64,000 bases of DNA, from contig JBBAOE010000017.1 in NCBI GenBank assembly GCA_040401595.1, forward strand, positions 1-64,000, given 5' to 3'. Of the stretch, positions 60,931 to 64,000 are shown in pieces. This stretch comes from RFPW01 sp040401595 (lineage in GTDB: Bacteria; Pseudomonadota; Gammaproteobacteria; Burkholderiales; Burkholderiaceae_E). The position numbers were made by a program, and so were the translations under genes. The notes under the pieces were generated by a model that saw nothing but the letters and a program-made list of their open reading frames with translations, was not told the DNA's origin and made no database searches. Each line of letters opens with the position of its first letter. The first letter of the stretch is position 1.

Positions 60931-61573
60931 CCTCGCGACCGCCTTCGCGCCAGCCCCAGCGGCGGGCGGCGGCAATGACCGCCTCCGGATAGGCGGCCTG
61001 CCCAAGTGAGCCGTTGTAACGGCCCAGTGCGCGAAACAGATCGCCACGCTCCTGATCCAGGTAGTAGCGCAAGATGACGCAGCCAAAACGCAGATTGGTA
61101 CGCAGATCAAACAGGACCGCTGGCTCCTCCGTGCCGATCAGGCGGGCCCAGAAGGGCATGATCTGCATCAGACCACGGGCACCGGCGCTGGAGACCGCGT
61201 AACGGCGAAACCCGCTCTCCACCTGAATCAGACCCAGGACCAGCAGCGGATCGAGCCCAGCGCGCTGGGCCTCATAGTGCAGCGTGCGCAAGAATTCGAC
61301 CCGATGGTCGTACTCGGGCATTGAACGTCGGGGGAGCCGGGCGTTCATGCTGTCGAGCCAGCGCGCGCGCTCCAGGGGCGACTCGAACCGTGGCTCTGGC
61401 GGTGAACGGTCCGACACGGCCGCGCTGAGTGCGGTACGCACCGAATCCGACAGCGGCTCGAGGCGTTGCGCCCCGGCCCAAGCTGGCATGGGGGCAAGGC
61501 TTAGCAGCAATGCGCCGCCAAGGGCCCGCAGCAGCGCCCAAAGCGGCGCTCCTACTGCTGCCATCGGCATCAT
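60902..61573 (-). CDS. SLT-type lytic transglycosylase
   Basis: A 223-residue exported murein lytic transglycosylase. The signal peptide spans about residues 8-33 (LWALLRALGGALLLSLAPMPAWA). The lysozyme-like SLT core starts near 100, with VLGLIQVESGFRRYAVSSAGARGLMQIMPFWARLI (catalytic Glu in QVESGF) and ILRYYLDQERGDLFRALGRYNGS. It cleaves MurNAc-GlcNAc to form 1,6-anhydro ends, the substrates of the AmpD/Mpl recycling path. It starts 5 bases after the proS stop and overlaps the convergent uvrA 3' end by 29 bases. Confidence 0.9.
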   Translation of the reverse strand: MMPMAAVGAPLWALLRALGGALLLSLAPMPAWAGAQRLEPLSDSVRTALSAAVSDRSPPEPRFESPLERARWLDSMNARLPRRSMPEYDHRVEFLRTLHYEAQRAGLDPLLVLGLIQVESGFRRYAVSSAGARGLMQIMPFWARLIGTEEPAVLFDLRTNLRFGCVILRYYLDQERGDLFRALGRYNGSLGQAAYPEAVIAAARRWGWREGGREVSQTAAPGL

Positions 61574-61578
61574 CGCGA

Positions 61579-63423
61579 TCAGGCCTGGTCGAGCTGCGCC
61601 TGCACCGCCGCCACAACACCAGCGAGCGGCACTGCGTCGGCCGCTACACCCACGGTCATCCGGCGAGCGAGGAGTTCAACCACACCATCGCGCAGTCCGC
61701 GTTCACCGACGGTGATCCGAACTGGTACCCCAATCAATTCCCAATCGGCAAACATCACCCCCGGACGTTCGCCGCGGTCATCCAGGATCACGTCAACCCC
61801 GGTGCCCTGCAGCTCGGCATACAGGGCATCGGCAGCCTGGCGCACCGCATCGTTACGGTCATAGCCAACCGGACAGATCACGACATCGAAGGGCGCCAGC
61901 GCGCGCGGCCAGATGATGCCGCGTTCATCATGATTCTGCTCGATGGCAGCACCCATGAGGCGGGTGATCCCGATGCCGTAGCAACCCATTTCCATTACCC
62001 GTGGCTTGCCGTCCTGGTCCAGCACGGTCGCGCCCATCGCCTCCGAGTACTTGGTGCCCAGATAAAAGACATGTCCAACCTCGATACCACGAACGACGTG
62101 CAGATGGCCATGGCCATCGGGCGACGGGTCCCCGGCAACGACATTGCGCAGATCGGCAACTTCAGGCTCCGGCAGATCCCGGCCCCAATTCAGGCCGGTC
62201 CAGTGAAAGTCGACCGTATTGGCGCCAGCCACGAAATCCGCCATGTTGGCCACCGTGCGATCGGCGATGACGCGAACCCGCGCTGGGTGATCGACTGGGC
62301 TCAATGCGCCATCGCTCTTCTCGGGTGTTGCTGGTCCACCCGAGAACACCGGGCCGAGATAACCCGGTGGGCAACCAAAGGCTTCGATGATCTCGGCTTC
62401 GGTCGCCATCCGAAATCCTTCCATACCAGAGACTTTTCCCGCCTTGATCTCGTTCAACTCATGATCGCCGCGTACCAGCATGAGAACGATGCCGGCACGG
62501 GTCGTACTCGCTGATGGCCTCGCGGGGGTGTCCGACGCTGCGGCCGCGGATCCTTGCGGTACAGGATCGACCGCAAGCACGACGGATTTCACTGTCCGCG
62601 CGAGTGGGATGCCGAGCAATTCGGCCACCGCCTCGCACTTGGAGCATCCCGGCGTTGCCGTCTTGACCATGGTTTGTGCGGGTAGCGCGCGCTCGGCCAG
62701 CAAGGCCACAGCTTCGGCCAACTCGATGTTGGCGGCATAGTCGGAGGTGTCTGAGACTGCAATGGCGTCCTCGCCGGTGTCAGCCAGTACCTGGAACTCA
62801 TGCGAAGCACTACCGCCGATCGATCCGGTGTCGGCGGCCACAGCCCGGAAACGCAATCCCATGCGACTGAAGATGCGTTGATACGCATCGAACATGACCT
62901 GATAGCTCGCCAGCGCACCCGCCGCATCCCGGTCAAAGGAATAGGCGTCCTTCATCGTGAACTCGCGGCCTCGCATGACGCCGAACCGGGGCCGACGTTC
63001 GTCGCGGAACTTGGTCTGGATGTGCCAGAAATTTTTCGGCAACTGGCGCCAGGACCGAATCTCGGAGCGCGCAATATCGGTAACCACCTCCTCTGAGGTC
63101 GGCTGGATCACGAAGTCGCGCCCATGGCGATCCTTGACCCGCATCAGCTCCGCCCCGTATTTTTCCCAACGTCCGGATTCCATCCAGACCTCGGCCGGTT
63201 GCACCACCGGCATGAGGAGCTCCAGCGCTCCCGCCCGTTCCATCTCATCGCGCACGATCGATTCGATCCGGCGGATGACCCGAAGGCCCAGCGGGAGATA
63301 GGTGTAAATCCCGCCCGCGAGCCTGCGGATCATGCCGGCTCGTGTCATCAACCGGTGGCTGGCAATCTCGGCATCGGCCGGGGCTTCTTTGAGGGTGGCG
63401 AGGTGAAATTTGGACGCTTTCAT
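61579..63423 (-). CDS. proS: Prolyl-tRNA synthetase (bacterial type with editing domain)
   Basis: ProRS charges tRNA-Pro. The 614-residue class II synthetase shows motif 1 (PLGLRVIRRIESIVRDEMERAGALELLMPVVQP, about residues 45-77), motif 2 (FRDERRPRFGVMRGREFTMKDAYSFD, about 138-163), the inserted Ala-tRNA editing domain between motifs 2 and 3 (about 225-410; GCSKCEAVAELLGIPLARTVKSVVL), motif 3 (MGCYGIGITRLMGAAIEQNHDERGIIWP, about 460-487) and the anticodon-binding C-domain. The length is somewhat above the usual 570-580 because of a Ser/Ala/Pro-rich insert near residue 300. It is divergent from rppH and co-directional with the lytic transglycosylase. Confidence 0.96.
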   Translation of the reverse strand: MKASKFHLATLKEAPADAEIASHRLMTRAGMIRRLAGGIYTYLPLGLRVIRRIESIVRDEMERAGALELLMPVVQPAEVWMESGRWEKYGAELMRVKDRHGRDFVIQPTSEEVVTDIARSEIRSWRQLPKNFWHIQTKFRDERRPRFGVMRGREFTMKDAYSFDRDAAGALASYQVMFDAYQRIFSRMGLRFRAVAADTGSIGGSASHEFQVLADTGEDAIAVSDTSDYAANIELAEAVALLAERALPAQTMVKTATPGCSKCEAVAELLGIPLARTVKSVVLAVDPVPQGSAAAASDTPARPSASTTRAGIVLMLVRGDHELNEIKAGKVSGMEGFRMATEAEIIEAFGCPPGYLGPVFSGGPATPEKSDGALSPVDHPARVRVIADRTVANMADFVAGANTVDFHWTGLNWGRDLPEPEVADLRNVVAGDPSPDGHGHLHVVRGIEVGHVFYLGTKYSEAMGATVLDQDGKPRVMEMGCYGIGITRLMGAAIEQNHDERGIIWPRALAPFDVVICPVGYDRNDAVRQAADALYAELQGTGVDVILDDRGERPGVMFADWELIGVPVRITVGERGLRDGVVELLARRMTVGVAADAVPLAGVVAAVQAQLDQA

Positions 63424-63471
63424 CGGGTTACTTTTGTCGGTTCACGTTCGGCGGATTCCGCCGTCCGTGGC

Positions 63472-63477
63472 TATAAT
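63472..63477 (+). promoter_or_regulatory. Consensus -10 element of rppH promoter
   Basis: A perfect TATAAT lies 36 bases before the rppH ATG at 63514, in the proS/rppH divergent spacer. The best -35 candidate, TTCGGC at 63447-63452, is weak and 19 bases upstream. Confidence 0.5.
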
Positions 63478-63513
63478 GATTTTCAAGTTATGACAGGAAT
63501 CGAGGGTGGCAGT

Positions 63514-64000
63514 ATGCTGGATCGAGACGGCTACCGCCCCAACGTCGGCATCATCCTGGTCAACGGAGTCAACGAGGTCTTCTGGGGCAAACGGATTCGG
63601 GAGCATGCGTGGCAGTTCCCCCAAGGCGGCATTAAACGGGGCGAGACGCCCGAGCAGGCGATGTTCCGCGAACTGGAGGAGGAAGTTGGCCTGAGACCGG
63701 AGCACGTCAGCATCATCGCGCGAACCCGCGATTGGCTGCGTTACGAGGTGCCCGAGCAGTGGGTGCGGCGAGATTGGCGGGGACACTACCGCGGACAGAA
63801 GCAGATCTGGTTTCTGTTGCGAATGATCGGACAGGACTCCGATGTGCAGTTGCGCGCGACCGAGCATCCGGAGTTTGATGCCTGGCGCTGGAACGAGTAC
63901 TGGGTACCTCTGGAGGCAGTGATTGAGTTCAAGCGAGCCGTTTATCGTTCGGCGCTGCTCGAACTCTCCGGGTACCTTTTCGATCGGAGCGATCAGAGTG
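63514..64000 (+). CDS. rppH: RNA pyrophosphohydrolase, 5' part (runs off window)
   Basis: RppH removes pyrophosphate from the 5' end of mRNA, triggering RNase E decay. About 162 residues are visible, open to the window end. The start MLDRDGYRPNVGIILVN is canonical, the Nudix box GGIKRGETPEQAMFRELEEEVGL is at about residues 37-59 with all acidic residues, and the trailing LRYEVPEQW and GQKQIWFLL segments match RppH. GAGGGTGG precedes the ATG at 63514; an in-frame ATG at 63490 is less likely. The protein is normally 160-230 residues, so only the C-terminal tail may be missing. Confidence 0.95.
   Translation, partial: MLDRDGYRPNVGIILVNGVNEVFWGKRIREHAWQFPQGGIKRGETPEQAMFRELEEEVGLRPEHVSIIARTRDWLRYEVPEQWVRRDWRGHYRGQKQIWFLLRMIGQDSDVQLRATEHPEFDAWRWNEYWVPLEAVIEFKRAVYRSALLELSGYLFDRSDQS

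Overview
The window looks like a chromosomal scaffold from a high-GC betaproteobacterium of the order Burkholderiales. The evidence is the gene order (glnE-ilvE-zinc finger-waaF-yheT; rnb/aroE-mtgA; accB-accC-prmA-pfkB; nrdA-nrdB-H1-like; ccsA/ffh; proS-lytic transglycosylase with rppH divergent) together with protein features typical of that order. A run of exactly 100 N at 46380-46479 marks an assembly join, so this is probably a draft genome or MAG. Nearly everything is core housekeeping. No rRNA, tRNA, CRISPR array, prophage or intact insertion sequence was seen.

Layout. 1-7950: 3' end of GMP reductase, a 9-bp tandem repeat, a PduO-type cobalamin adenosyltransferase, a glutathione S-transferase, an ABC ATPase with a giant ABC-permease/M1-peptidase fusion, and an MFS transporter. 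7956-16405 (minus strand): yhdP, tldD, matB, then aroG behind an apparent ribosome-mediated attenuator with an aromatic-rich leader peptide. 16500-23309 (plus): glnE, ilvE, CHCC zinc finger, waaF, yheT-like hydrolase and a hypothetical gene. 23320-25553: a BepA-like protease and moaC, separated by an 11-bp tandem repeat. 25646-29960: a more AT-rich accessory patch with an exported histidine phosphatase, a nitronate monooxygenase-like protein and an OafA-type acyltransferase, followed by about 470 bases without a convincing gene and a strong terminator hairpin. 29961-35936 (minus): mgtE, a hypothetical membrane protein, mtgA and an RNase II-family/shikimate dehydrogenase fusion.

36165-45750: an AIM24/TIGR00266 protein, an mpl-yqiA-SDR operon, a fused membrane TlpA-type thioredoxin, the accB-accC-prmA-pfkB run, and YggT. 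45852-51373 (minus): nrdA, nrdB and a Lys/Ala/Pro-rich histone-H1-like protein interrupted by the assembly gap. 51568-64000: ampD, a PP0621-family protein, a CcsA-like protein, ffh, a double-length UvrA, a lytic transglycosylase, proS and the 5' part of rppH.

The most unusual observations are: (i) the aroG leader/attenuator, in which Tyr-Trp-Tyr-Tyr codons precede mutually exclusive antiterminator and terminator helices and the promoter sits so close to the AUG that the leader mRNA may be leaderless; (ii) the single reading frame joining an RNB exoribonuclease to AroE, with AroE key residues intact; (iii) a second apparent neighbour-gene fusion in which a soluble conserved domain precedes a membrane-anchored thioredoxin; (iv) a tandem UvrA with four ATPase motif sets; and (v) two unrelated short tandem repeats placed directly upstream of cofactor genes.
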